A stretch of DNA of 64,000 nt, taken from positions 160,457-224,456 of the forward strand of contig MPNW01000157.1 of assembly GCA_011800805.1 (NCBI GenBank). The letters run 5' to 3'. The notes under the pieces are model-generated. The model was not told the DNA's origin. It was given only the letters and a program-made list of their open reading frames with translations, and did not search any database. Made by a program: the position numbers and the translations under genes. The first letter of the stretch is position 1. Each line of letters starts with the position of its first letter. Below, one piece after another: positions 34,748 through 47,116 of the stretch. The DNA comes from Hirudo medicinalis. Its lineage: Eukaryota > Annelida > Clitellata > Hirudinida > Hirudinidae.

Positions 34748-37700
34748 CTAACTTTTTGCACTTGGACCCCAAATCCTGATAGTGGAGTCATCTGAGACAC
34801 TAGCCATCATGGAAGGTATGACAGGGTTCCAATGTACACAATTAACAGTCCCAGTGTGTCCCTCTAATGTCACAAGTGGAGTTTCTCTGTTCTTGTGGTA
34901 GATGTAAACCTTGTGATCTGCAAATATTGGAGTGCTGTTAAAAAATGATTCGATCATCACTATATAATCATAAAATTCATTGTCATTCTGATGATCACTA
35001 CCATTTTCATTACATTGCAATAAGTTAGAAAGCATTGCAGATGATTTAATTAATAAAGTCATGAGTTATGGCAGTTGGAAATTAGCATAGCAAGTTATGT
35101 AACTGTACTTGTACTTAGGATTATTAATAATAAGAAATGTAATAGGGTTTAGTGTAAGATTAACTTAGGTGACAGCCCTGGGTAATAAATTGAATAATTG
35201 AAATAAGTGATAAAAGTACTAGTAGCAGTAAGCATCCTTCAAGATTTAATGATAACAATAAAATCAAGTTGATTGATTGAGATCATGACTATATTAAAGT
35301 TCAACAGAATTTTTTAAGTTGCAAAAAGGTGTGGAATGTAAAGGTTTTTAAACTGGCAATCTACAAGAGGGCTCCTGAAGTCAACTTATCATCAATGTTA
35401 AGAGTAGCTCTTGTGTTTAAAGTAAGTCAAATCAACCTAGTCTGCAAACTACCTTCCCTGTATCATTGAAAGCACCATTCTTTGGAATGGGTACTATGCA
35501 CGCACAAGAGTAATGAGTTTATTTACAGAGCATCGTAAGTGTGAGCGTCAGAGGTTCTTAGACCATTTATATGTAGTGCCTTCACCCAGATGAGCTTTGA
35601 GGTGGTGCAAGCTGGGTTGCAAACACAATATGTAACGGCTGTTGTTTTTATCATTGAATGTTATTATGATTTAGTACAAATAAGGCATAACAGTTTTGTA
35701 GATTCTTTTAAACAAAACATAATGAATAAAACCAAGAAACTGAATACCTTCACTTCCACTTGCTATGAAGTCTTGGTTGAGTCCTCCAAAGCATGAATGA
35801 ATTGTGAAGAAGCCTTGGCTAATTCCTCTATACTTGTGTAGAATACATTTGTCTTGCAAATCCCACAGATGAAGACCCTGTTTCATTCAACCATAGCACC
35901 AGAAATTTGAAATGAAAATTCTTAACATATTCTTCAAAACTTATTTTTACAGAAATTTGAGATTGCTGTAATTTTGTAATTACTGAAATTATTTTTTAAT
36001 GTTTGTAATAAATAATCCAGAATACAAAAGTATGAGATAATTTGATAGAGAGGTGATATCAGATGACAGAGAAATTTATAACATAAGAATGGATATTGTT
36101 GTTTATTCTCATGTCAAGACATTCTTTCATTTGAAATTATCATCACCATCACAATAATCATTTCATTATTGCATTCATGTTAAGCAGATTCAATATTCTC
36201 TTACATTGCATTTGACACTAAGGATCTCTTATATTAGATTCAAATAAGCTCAAAAGACAACTATTTGTGATATTTGTTAATGAATATGTTCAGAATATGT
36301 AAATCTAGGTCAAGTCATTTTCAAGCTTAAAGGAGTAAATGCCTACCTCTATTATTGAAAAAAGATTTTAAAACATTAAATTTTACAATTAAGACACTTA
36401 AAAGATTTGTTCAAGTCAATCAAATTTTCTTTTTTTGAATAAATTTGATTACATGGCATTTCTCTGACACCAAATCACTCTATTTAGCAATTCATTGAAT
36501 TGATTTCTATGACCACATCAGAGTAAATAAAGAGATAGATAGAAATCCAACACCAGACCTGTTCAGCAACATTGAGTAAAGCCAGCCTCTCTGTTTCATC
36601 GAGAGTAAAAGACATGATGGCAGTGTCCTCTTGTAAACTGCAAGAATAAAATTAACATTTATAGGTAGTGTTATTATCGATATATATAAATATATATGAC
36701 CGCTGTATGCAACTGTGGTGGATGCGATCGACATAAAAAGGCCAAAGAGAGCCTCGCATAGTCGAAGATTGCAAGTCAAAAGCAGGTAGTATGCGACATG
36801 AAGAAGCCATTGAGAGCTTTCGGAAGTCGCTCCAGTCCAGGCANAAAAGCAGGTAGTATGCGACATGAAGAAGCCATTGAGAGCTTTCGGAAGTCGCTCC
36901 AGTCCAGGCAGCAGTGACCGGCATAAGAAGGCCAAAGAGAGCCTCTCATAGCCGGCGGTAAGCGTTGGGTTTCAAAGGATAAAAACTGACAGGGACATCC
37001 GGATGCGGCCCGCTTCCCCCCCCCCCGAAACGTTTTGAAGGCGGGGGAACATCCTCTGAGGATCCCTGTCGGAGCTCCAAGGCAGAGTATTAAGAAAAGA
37101 AAGAAAAAAAGAAAATAACAAAGACTAAAATTTAATTTCACTTTAATAAGTTCAAATCTTCATGTCAATGGTGTTGTTGCACTTCAATCAATCATAAAAT
37201 AGATTGATGCATATTCATGGTCTCAATTCCAAATGTTGTTTATATGCAATGATATTTACACCTTGTTTATGAACACTTCATACATATTTCTATGAAATAA
37301 TGTGAATTAATAAGAAACTGAATAAATAAATAACAATGTGAATGGCTTCACAATATCTTACAACTGAGATTAAATCACAAAATAAACAATAATTTGAGGC
37401 TTCAAACAAACACTAGAGTGTCCTTCTTGTCAGTGAAGCTATAGGATCGAATCCTGTTGTGATTGTCAGCAAGGAGGACAGTGTCATTGTCTGAAAGTGT
37501 GACTAAGCATTGAGTTCTGACTCCTCCCCAAAGTTTCAGAAGTCGACCCTTAACATCCTGACAAACAAAACATTAACATGAGTACTGCAACAAATACACA
37601 TTTATTGTTTGCCATTAATGATGCAAACATAAGAACATTATTTATTTACCTGAACTAAATTATTTTAAGTATCACTCACACATAAGTAAAATTGTCCCTT

Positions 37701-40700
37701 TGGCCCAGCAGTTACAAAGTTTTCACCATTCTTGAACCAGGCAGCACATGTCAAACTATCTTCGGCAGAATGATTGACCTTCGCAAATGTCTGACCGGTC
37801 TAATGGCAGGAAATGAAATGTGAATCTAATTTTCAAAAATAAAACTTCAACAGCTCACTTGTATGTCCCACACAATGAGGTCAGAAGAATCATCACTGCC
37901 GCAGCCAATGAGATATCTGCTGCTTGGACTCCACGAGAGATGAGAAACACCAAACAAAGGGCCCTGGTTTAGACTCAACTTGTTCTTCACTTCTTTTGTT
38001 TCCTAGAAAAAGAAAACTTTCATGCCATGCCATGATAACTCATAACGATCAAATTATTCCATACAAAGAAATAATTGCAAGAAGCATCTGCCTAGATTAT
38101 CCGTGCTCATATATTTTGTTAAGGTTTGTCTTTTGTTCTTAGAATAAAAATGTTAAAAACCCAGATAAAAAAAGTGTTGTAAATAAATTTAATAATTACA
38201 CAAATTTGTGAAGGACCTTGAAGCCAAAACACTGACCACCACAACAACATACAAATCAGTCAATATAAGATATTAAAAATATTAATACTCTATTTATTTG
38301 CATTAATTATAAACATTGAGAGCTCATATCTTGAAAATGGTTAGAGACATTACAAATAATATTCAGTGACATTCAATGCAATCAGATAAAGCTGAAAATT
38401 CGAGTTATTCAAGAGAAGTTATTATTTGCATTTAGCCAATCTTTTGAGTGCCTTACGTATCCGAATGGGATGTGAAGGCACTTTGTAATCGATCTACCGT
38501 TTATATAGCTCTCCTACCAGAGGGCGCTCTCTGGCGGTGCGGGCTGTGTTGTGAACACGACGCATTAAGGCATGCAACCCATTCGGCCTACCTGCACACC
38601 TATTATGATAAGCTGTTGCTCCATTTCATATTCAAATGCCAACTTTTAGGCCTTAGAAGTTTAAATTCATGTAAGACATTTCAGGTTGACAACATGAGAT
38701 TGAAATTAAATGAAAGGAGAAGTTGTTCTGTGTTGTATTCACAATCCAGCTTATATTGCCCTCAGGAGTAGATGTGTATAAATGATTAACAAAAGCACCT
38801 CTGATGCTATATACTTGGGGCTATGCAAATGGAACTATTCCTGCAATGTATTTTTAAAGATGGTCATGTAAAATGAAATTATCTTTATCAAGTAAAATTA
38901 TTTATCAATTCAACCAACAAATTCTAATTTGATTGTTAGAAAGACACTAAAGAATATTAAAAAAAGTTGAACAAACCAAATCAACACTCCATATTATGAG
39001 TGTGCCATCCTTGCATCCTGTGGCCAGCATGGTTCCATCAGGAGAGAATCGACAGAACCAAACCTCGTCGACGTGGTCAGTCAGCAGCTGAATGGATGTG
39101 CAAGGAAAGGAGTCCCTGAAGCAAGATGCATAATCACTTTAATGGACGACCTACCACATGTTCCATCATTTTGTTGAAACATTTGAGACTTTTTAATGCA
39201 CACAGAAAATATCTGATCTCACGAAGATAATAAACTGGCAAATTTTAATAAAATAAATAACTAAATATAACTAAATAAATAAATAATTCAATAAAATATC
39301 ATTAAAGCTCTGACTAATTGTGAATTTACAATGCAATTACAAATTTATGGATAATAAACCAATAATTTGAGAACAAAAATCATTCATTCATCCAAGCAAT
39401 TGCTTACAATGACTTAAGATGACAACAAATTCAAGCAGGTCAATCTCACTTTGGACAAACATGATCATTGAGAAGCGAGATGTTTTCTAGGCCAAACTCA
39501 ACACTTTTTGTGTTGTGAAAGAAACATTGCTGCACCTGTCTTTCAACTGCCTGATCCAAAAGGGCAAGTAGTCTCTGATTGGGCAGCATCACAGTTGATG
39601 GCAAAAATTCTTTGAAAATAATTTCAAATCACTAAGTTAAAATAAAGAACTAATTGTACTTTTAGGAGACAAGATATTTTAGGCAAGACATTAAAAAAGT
39701 GTAGAACCCACTTTGTAGAACATCAACAAGTTTGTTCCTTGAGGATCTTCCCTTCCAATTTGACATGCAATACAATTCCTCGGGAGTTTGGCAAACCACA
39801 AAACTTAAATTTTATCCATTATGAGTCAGTTTCCAAAAATGTCCAATAATTACAACTTACAAGCTGAGTTCATGGACTCTATCAGTGTTGAATTTGAGAG
39901 GAGTTATGTCATTTCTCAAACATTCTAAGGCCTGAATAAAGAAACCACTTTCAAGTAGTTCCAAGTATTTCTGTTCCATCAGATAAAATCTCATGGTCTG
40001 CAAACAGGCATTTAATTTTTAATGAATTCATTCATATCTGAAGAATTCTTATCAGAGAACAAACCAATAGTCCCTTAGAGTCTGTCATGAGAGGCTCAAG
40101 TTCCACCAAAATATCTTTTGCCTGCAAGAATAATTGTAGGGAACAAAAAATCAAAGTTTAAAATACTGACAGACCAAGCGAACCTGTTCCCATGATCCTT
40201 CAATCACTAACTGTCGAAACTTGGCAACAAGGGGATGCTCAAATGCACATCCAGATTCCAAAATCAACTGTTCAACTGTCCGACTAAAGAGAAGATAAAG
40301 AAATATTTAATTAGAACGACTTTTATAAAAGAATATGCATAAAATTAAAAACCACATTTACTTAAATCCAAGGCCTTGCAGATGTTGACCAATTATTCGT
40401 ACTATATCTTTATCACATTTTGACATTAACTTTGGGCAAGAAACACCACTTGCAAAATTTTTACACAAGCTCTCTTTGGTTTCTGAGTTTGTTATGCTAT
40501 ATGGAGGTGACAATGAGAATGCATTGCTAAACTGACAATTTTTCATGGTTGTGGCAGGGGAACGACGTTTACGTAGCCCTTCCGGAGAAGCAGTATTGGC
40601 ATGCAGTGCCATGTCTGGTAGATCGGGAGGACTCAACCGCGGCTTTTTATGTGGCGGTAGAGTGCAGCCACCGTCTTCGCTCTCTGATGAAGAGGCCAGG

Positions 40701-40777
40701 CTTGCAAGATGTATCTTTATGTTTGTATTTGAGAAATAATTACTCGCAAAGATCTCTATATTGTTGAACCGCTTCAC
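34748..40777 (-). CDS. WDR26: WDR26: WD40/CTLH subunit of the GID/CTLH E3 ligase
   Basis: WDR26 (yeast Gid7 relative) is a LisH-CTLH-WD40 subunit that organises the CTLH ubiquitin ligase. Exons: exon 1 to 40362, then 40283-40184, 40121-40065, 39997-39861, 39803-39712, 39609-39450, 39115-38977, 38002-37859, 37799-37680, 37557-37412, 36637-36559, 35877-35748, 34917-34748. Phases agree throughout. Diagnostic stretches: [17 protein letters not shown] (LisH), [20 protein letters not shown] (CTLH), then a seven-blade propeller with [75 protein letters not shown] and [20 protein letters not shown]. The N-terminus is Ser-rich and acidic; its start codon is unresolved because the frame at 40777 opens without an ATG and an upstream exon is likely. 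SINE-like copies and a duplicated, N-interrupted block sit in its introns. Confidence 0.93.
35505..35660 (-). repeat. SINE-like element, copy 3
   Basis: This copy lies in a WDR26 intron. The plus strand shows CCATTTATATGTAGTGCCTT, then GGTGGTGCAAGCTGGGTTG, then CACAATATGTAACGGCTGTT, aligning block by block with copies at 13655 (reversed), 27590 and 38450. Confidence 0.55.
36700..37080. repeat. GC-rich repeat block with duplicated 66-mer and an N
   Basis: Within a WDR26 intron two identical 66-base copies (36778-36843 and 36845-36910, both ending CGCTCCAGTCCAGGCA) are separated only by one N. A related motif (GCCAAAGAGAGCCTC) occurs at 36741 and 36931, and a 14-base C run lies near 37017. This is probably a dispersed repeat that broke the assembly. 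Confidence 0.75.
38450..38860. repeat. Inverted pair of SINE-like elements (copies 4 and 5)
   Basis: The pair lies in a WDR26 intron. At 38450-38640 the element is in reverse orientation (CGTTTATATAGCTCTCCTAC, then AACCCATTCGG). At 38690-38860 it is in forward orientation (CACAATCCAGCTTATATTGCC, then TGTATAAATGATTAACAAAA and GCACCTCTGATGC). The two face each other with about 50 bases between, so the transcript could form a long imperfect hairpin. Confidence 0.55.
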
Positions 40778-42077
40778 TGATTCAAAAAATCAAAAATAAA
40801 ATTTCAGAGACTCTAGATATAGATCCTCAGTGTAAATTGAGAGGATATCTAAACATTCCATCTAACTGGACTCGCCTAGGATACAGCTAAGTTTTTCGAC
40901 CAGCTGATGCTTCTGTGTAACTTTAAGAATTAAAAACAAAAAAATACAATTGAGCTCCTTAATAACAAATGCCCAAAAGTTTCTTAATATGCCACACACA
41001 GCTCATCCAAGAATAAAATTCTAAAAAGGCTCTGTATTTTTGCTCCCTTTTAATCGCCAAACATTGACGCTATAATAGGAATAAAATTGTTTACTAATTA
41101 TATCTTTGAAAAGTAAAGTGTAATTTAATGATTTTTGCCAGTTTTTTAATTATCTAATTGCTCAGAAAGGAGGCAATTTTAACTTAAAACCGTACGACTT
41201 TTATTTTTTAGATAGGTTGGTTTACTTCTTTGTTTTGTGTATTATAATAGCATAATTTTAATGATACATAAAATGCCTGTGCGTTTTAGGCAGACTAGAA
41301 GTTAAATTATATACAAAAATTTTGTAACTGTTGTTATTTGAAATTAATGAAGATAAATACAGCCAAATCTCATTTAGCTTATAAGGGATTGACTAACTAT
41401 ATTAGCATTACCAAGAAAATGTATCGGTTACATAACTAGAATAACTAGCTTGTTATACTTTCATAATGTATAAACTAACAAGATTCGTTGCTACTTAGAA
41501 TAGTTGTTAGAAAATTGTATAGCGGAGGTTTCTTTTGAAATATATAGAAAATCAAATATGAGATAAAATAAATCAATAAATGACTGTTATTGAAAATATC
41601 CAATTCACAAGAAATTGTATACAGAGGTTCGTTTTTAATACTTCGTGAGGGTGATGGACTTAGTTCAACATTAAATATTTTGGAGAAAAGTAGCTCGTCC
41701 ATAAAATAAAATTGCATATTGAATTGACAACCCTCATTAAAAGAGGTTGGACTTGCATTTCCAAAACGAGTTGTGGCAGTTTTACGCCGAGAAAAATCAA
41801 AACTAATTTTGGAAAAGTGAAAGCCAGTGAATCAGCCCTTGGCTTAAAAGTAACCGTAATTTTTAGACATGGGGTACTTTGTGCTCGTATTTGTTCTTGT
41901 GATTGAAATACAAGATCCTACATAAATAAGTATGAATTTTTCTGTTTTAATGAGTAATGAAAGTGAAAAATTTGACGAAATCAAGCATTTAGATATATAA
42001 CAAATTCATTTAGGAGTAGGCCCACAGTACGTGTCACCTGCACTTTAACCTTGATTCATATTTCATCTCTATTTATT
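40778..42077. other. Intergenic upstream of WDR26
   Basis: This AT-rich region should contain the WDR26 promoter and any non-coding first exon. ORFs at 41475-41717 and 41712-41906 show no family features. No repeat is recognised. Confidence 0.4.
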
Positions 42078-42323
42078 TTACCTAGTACTAGAAAACAGTT
42101 TCGAGTTTTGCTTAAGATTTCCTTTTCGAAATGGCGATACCAAAGCAACCGATCCAACGGATTCCGGGCCACTTGCATAGCTGTTTTTCTCAGAAACGCC
42201 TGCTAGCAAATTCATAGAAAGCATTAAATCTTGAAAAGTGAGTATTCCTTGGGGCCCAATCTCACTCTTGTTCCGAATCTTGCAGGACAGAGGCCGAACA
42301 CAGACATTGAAGTGCCGGTTCAT
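42078..42323 (-). CDS. Unrecognised 81-residue ORF
   Basis: The minus strand is open from ATG 42323 to a stop at 42078, encoding a Ser/Asn/Lys-containing protein beginning MNRHFNVCVRPLSCK. I do not recognise it. It lies downstream of AMSH on the same strand, about 150 bases beyond its stop, and could be an exon of another gene or chance. No signal peptide, membrane segment or repeat is visible. Confidence 0.2.
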   Translation of the reverse strand: MNRHFNVCVRPLSCKIRNKSEIGPQGILTFQDLMLSMNLLAGVSEKNSYASGPESVGSVALVSPFRKGNLKQNSKLFSSTR

Positions 42324-42478
42324 GTCAGTAACAGCATCACATAATATTGAGAAGAAATATCAACACAAATCTCAATGGAATGGAAATTTTTTTTTCCCAT
42401 AGATTTAAATTTCAAAGAAGAATTATTCTCATTCAAAGTCTCTGATGTTGGAGGAAACAGTTTTGATTGCATTCTACC

Positions 42479-44271
42479 TCACTTCTTGTTTCTCCTCAAA
42501 TCCTCAACAATTACTTTTGGAAGTGGCTCTAACTGGATATGAGGGGCAGTCTGTAGCATCATTTGTTAACATTAAAATATTATTATAACACCAATAAATA
42601 TCTGATTATTTGAGACATTCACCTGAAAAATGGCAGGCTTTATTGGATGTTCATGGAATCCCTGCCCATTACACTTCTGAACAAAACTCATCCCAAAATC
42701 TGGTGTCAGATGAAAATAGCCAGTCCTCCAAGAAAATTGTGAGATTATTAATAATAATAATACTAATACTAATATTATCTCCCATCTAAAAAATAATCAC
42801 AAACATCTACATACTCTTTGAACTTTGGAGCACAGACAATACTAATGGCTTCAGGAAGAAGCTTCTGGTATGGCCAATGAGTGTGCTGGTCAACACTTGA
42901 GAGGAATGCCGTCTGGGATGGGTGGGTCTAAAAGATTATAGAATTGCAATGATTGGCATTATGCCTTTGAATCATGGTCTACATACATGAATCCATCCAA
43001 GTGTGATGAGGTCATATGTATCTTGGAAGTCAACAATTTCTTCATCATTTTCAATGTCACAGGAATCAGACTTTCCAAACTGATTTGGAATGAGAATGTG
43101 AGTTATGTGCCACCTGTTTTGTTGCTGGAAGAAGATGCACACCTTATTTAAGAATTTGTTACATTGCAAAAACTCACCGGTCTTCCACAGAGTATGCCAC
43201 AAGTCTCTATGTTTTTCTCCGTATTTAATCGAACTCTGTCCAAAAACTCCTGAGCCAAGTTACTTGGAATATAAACAATTTTTAAACCAGCATTCCCAAG
43301 TGAAGGCTTTAGGCTTCGATCAAATGTTGGTATACTTCTAAAATTAACAAGTAGTAAAAAAATTTTGTAAAACAATCACACAATCTTTTGGGGTAATATT
43401 TACTTAATCTGAACTTGAGAAGAGAAACTTTCAAAGTTGTAATTTCTAGGATATGTCAAATCACAAACTGCAGAAGCATAGGCAGGGGGTGGAGTTGTTG
43501 CAGGTAATAAATTATTATTGCTTCGCACGTCTTCCTCCAAACTTCTAACCTGAACATCAATTTTGTTGGAGGAAGCATCAACTAAATTCTGTCGCTTCTT
43601 CAACAATTTAAATCTTTCTTCGAGTTCTTTCAACTCCTCATTCTCTTTATTCATAAATGTTGAATGTTCTTGAGATATCTTGGCTTGTTCTTCTATTAGC
43701 TTAGCCTTCAAAACATTAATTAAGATTTAAAAAAAGAATGATTCATCAAAAACTGCATTCATCACCTCAGCTTTTTTAGCTTCTTCAAATTCAATAGAAT
43801 AAATTTTTATCAGTTGTTGCTTTACAGACTCAGCTTTACTGAATACTTCATTAAGATTCTGCACATTTAAGACAAATACTTAAAAATTAATCCACAATTC
43901 CCAAATCCCAATACTAAATGAAATAACCCTAAGGTTAGTCTGTTTGATAGCACCATCCACCTTCTTGTAGTGGGGGTGATGAGGAAATTTTTCAACATAC
44001 AGGCTGTTGCATTCGTTGATATAAATGAGCAATTGTGTCTATCTAACATTGCTCGCAATTCAAATACTTACGTGATATATTTGGAATACAAAACAAAGGC
44101 ATTCTCTAGGCAATTCTCTTTCTCATGATATTGAGCTATTCTTACGACTTCTTTAGAAGCTCTGTAGTACCTGGTAAGAGGTATCCCAAAATCTACTTCT
44201 GCGAGACTTGCAGCGTGTTTCGATAACTGACGAACTCTTTCTTCAGGCTCAATTAATGATTTGTGCGACAT
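42479..44271 (-). CDS. STAMBP: AMSH/STAMBP K63-specific JAMM deubiquitinase
   Basis: AMSH removes K63-linked ubiquitin from cargo at endosomes, working with STAM and ESCRT. Exons: 44271-44072, 44003-43928, 43858-43766, 43705-43404, 43337-43178, 43124-42987, 42927-42815, 42725-42623, 42550-42479, in phase for 418 residues (human 424). The N-terminal MIT-type helical domain ([37 protein letters not shown]) is followed by a coiled coil ([20 protein letters not shown]). The MPN+ domain has the conserved glutamate in ETCGILCG and the complete zinc motif [14 protein letters not shown], so the enzyme should be active. The AMSH-specific insertion and second zinc site appear present: [20 protein letters not shown], a later Cys ([12 protein letters not shown]) and its His residues. 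Start is ATG 44271. Confidence 0.95.
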
Positions 44272-44559
44272 CACCGAATAATTTATCTAAAACCCAGATA
44301 ATGTAAACAAAAATACAATACGAGCATATACCCTATTCTCATGCACATAACGCGCTCGTTATATTTGATTTTACGTACCAAGCACCTCCATCTGCGAGCT
44401 ATAGTCGTATATGCATTATACAAAAATAAATTTATATAAATTTTACTTCCGATAAGGAAAATTTAAAAATGTTAAGAACTGCATTTTTTGTTAAAATTGA
44501 TTTTTAAAAATTCACGTGAATTTTATCGAAATGTTTTCAAAAAGATAACAATATGATTA

Positions 44560-44760
44560 TGCTAAATTTTGGCACCATATTCCTGAACATACTCCAGAAC
44601 TGAGTTGTGTCCCTTAATGCCATATTCTAAAGTTGGCAAGCCTAAGGTTATCTCAGCAGAGCTGATGACCATCAGGTCCATCATGGTTGAATTTCTTTTC
44701 ATCTGAAAAAATATTAGGCCTACTGCTCCAACCCTCTCTGATGGAAAGTATGGTTTTGAT
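44560..44760 (-). pseudogene. Tc1/mariner transposase fragment
   Basis: The minus strand reads FNHDGPDGHQ followed by stops and WQEWNRSKPYFPS-like sequence in another frame. FNxDGPDG is a hallmark of Tc1-like transposases near the second catalytic Asp. It is short and interrupted. A second, longer Tc1 relic lies at 56.5 kb. Confidence 0.45.
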
Positions 44761-45437
44761 CTATTCCACTCCTGCCAACTTGCGATGGTATTTTTAATTT
44801 TTTTTTATAAAATAAAATACCATTAGATCTGAAATAACTTAACTTTTAACTTAAATAACTTAACTTTTACAAATAACTAAATCAACTTCATGTCTAATTT
44901 TAGAAAACGGTCCTCCTGAGTTTTGGCTAGAAGCAAAATAAAGGTCATTTCCACAAGTTGTGCTAGGGTTTGCCATTCTGGAAAAAGCTGAAATGACTTC
45001 TGTGGTCTGAAAGCCTCAATCTGCCCCTCTTCTTGTCAGGCAACATTTTACCTCCAGCAACTTATAAAATAGTAATTTTATAAATTTCAAATTAGTTTTT
45101 TTAACTCTCTTTATGTTTGTATACCAATATTACTTACATAAAGTGCATTTGTATTATATAACTATCAAACATTTTATAAAATATATCATAAGAAAGGAAG
45201 TCCTCACGGTTTTCAAAAGGCCCTCAAATGCTACTTTACATAATTTACAAGTCCTACTCGTTGAAAATTTGCGGTAAGTTCTGTATAAATAAAATGATGT
45301 TATGAATACATTCAGGTAATATTGGACTCACGGTTAGCGAGTTATCAGGAAATTATGAGGTTTCCTCATTGTTTGCGTTACGACATTAGATTCCGTGACT
45401 CCGCCTCCGCCAACGTTATCAAGAGAGGCGTGACTTT

Positions 45438-45524
45438 CCATTCGGGGAGTTATAAAGGATTTTGTAATTGGGGTTGGGGGCTGGAAGTGCTAACCAAGAG
45501 CCTAGGGTGAACTCCCCGAATGGA
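45438..45524. repeat. Perfect 15-bp inverted repeat, 57-base spacer
   Basis: TCCATTCGGGGAGTT at 45438-45452 is exactly complementary to AACTCCCCGAATGGA at 45510-45524. The spacer is G-rich. It could be an element terminus, a foldback element or an RNA hairpin; no coding context explains it. Confidence 0.8.
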
Positions 45525-45829
45525 TACAGACTATACCGCCCCGATGACCGCTCATGTTTGACGTACCATCGAATGATGCAACTCACAAACGATGTGGACT
45601 AAGACCAAATTTGTTGCAATGCACCTGTGAATACCGTCAGCCTTTGTGGAATCAATAGACCAACACAACAATATAACAAGCTACTTTAAAAAAAGTTGTG
45701 GAAAAAATTATAAACTGTGCCACAAAATAATAAAGGTAACAGTCTTTACACTGTAATATAAGACTGTAAAGACGACTACTTTTGGCAAATTTATCTAAAA
45801 CGTCTTGAAAATCTACCGAGATGTCTTTA

Positions 45830-46325
45830 TGAATGCTGAGAAGTAGTAGGAGATTAAGAGACTTGCTGCTAAATGTAAAGAAGCAATTGGAACCACAAGT
45901 CATATCGGAAGGCAGGAATCAACTGCTATTCAGAAACGGTAATTCAGTACGGTCGTACTCAAAGTCGTCTCAGACTTTCTCGAGGCGGCTGACCGTGGAC
46001 GACTCACACTTCTTGTCCTGCTCGACTTATCAGCAGCATTTGACACAGTGGACCACGACATACTCTGCCAGAGATTGCAGTCTTCCTTTGGCTTCGACGA
46101 ACCAGGACTCAACTGGCTGCGGTGCTATCTCAATGGACTAGAATGCCAGATCAGGATTGGTGACACGTCTTCTTAGAGAGTTTTGTCTATCTGCGGCGTT
46201 CCTCAGGGATCGGTTCTCGGTCCAACCCTCTTCTCAATATATACCGCGGACCTGTCAAGAATCATCGCCGGCCATGGGCTGCGGTCACACTTTTATGCCG
46301 ACAATACGCAGGTTTATGGTAATTG
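45830..46325 (+). pseudogene. L2/CR1-type LINE reverse-transcriptase fragment
   Basis: Frames on the plus strand give FLEAADRGRLTLLVLLDLSA followed by AFDTVDHDIL, then [20 protein letters not shown] and [11 protein letters not shown]. These are reverse-transcriptase blocks of the L2/CR1 group; the YADD box is changed to YADN and frames are broken by stops. Upstream (endonuclease) and downstream parts are missing here. Confidence 0.8.
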
Positions 46326-46369
46326 AGAAGTCGATTCACAATCATCACAGGTTTCACAAAGAAAATTAA

Positions 46370-47116
46370 TTCTAACGACTAAAATTATTTCTCATTTAGA
46401 AAAACAAACAAAATTATCTAAAATACACATATTTAAACAAGACTATTTTCACCAGGTTAATTAAGCAATTAGGTGGATTTTTTCGCCTTCTGAAAGTTTA
46501 ACCGATTCTTTCGATGACAGGCAAAGCATATTGCAGCTATTCTTCGCTCTTGAATCAACCTTTGTGGCATGACTTTGTGGCATCTTGAATCAAGGTCAAA
46601 TCTCGTTCTGCATGATCATTCGTTATTGCCTTGAAGTTAAGATTGCCTCTGCGGCCTTGAAGTCATCAATGCTGTTCCATGAATCAGGATCTTTGGCTAG
46701 AAATCCAATTGGCATGCTCAAAATAGAAAACAGATTTCTGTTTCTCAGATAAAATCTTTGAGACAAAATTAGGAAGTCTCTTCTGCTATACCTTTATCAA
46801 TAACCTGGTAATCTAGAATCTGCTTCCCTGATGGCAATTTACTTCCTTCAATTCCATCAGCATTCTAACAAGATCAATTTGTGAATGCAATGTCATTTGA
46901 AAATGCTAAGATCACTAAACATGTATAAAAATTTAATTTGATTTATTTAAAACAAGGCAACTAGAAGAAATTTAAAAATGCGAGATGATTACAGTGCAAG
47001 ATTTGAACAAGATTTATTTAAATGCTATCTCAGCTGCCCATGAATTATATTACAAGCTTACTAAATAAAATTATAAATTATTTCATTAAATATATCAAAA
47101 ATTCTTAGTAAATTAT
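46370..47116. other. Intergenic between LINE and hAT relics
   Basis: AT-rich sequence with no gene or recognised element. Confidence 0.4.

Noticed and set aside
36507..37141. Long minus-strand ORFs across the N at 36844
   Set aside because: They arise from the duplicated GC-rich repeat block and contain no recognisable domain.
40545..40767. Plus-strand ORFs opposite WDR26 exon 1
   Set aside because: They are antisense shadows of the clear WDR26 coding exon.
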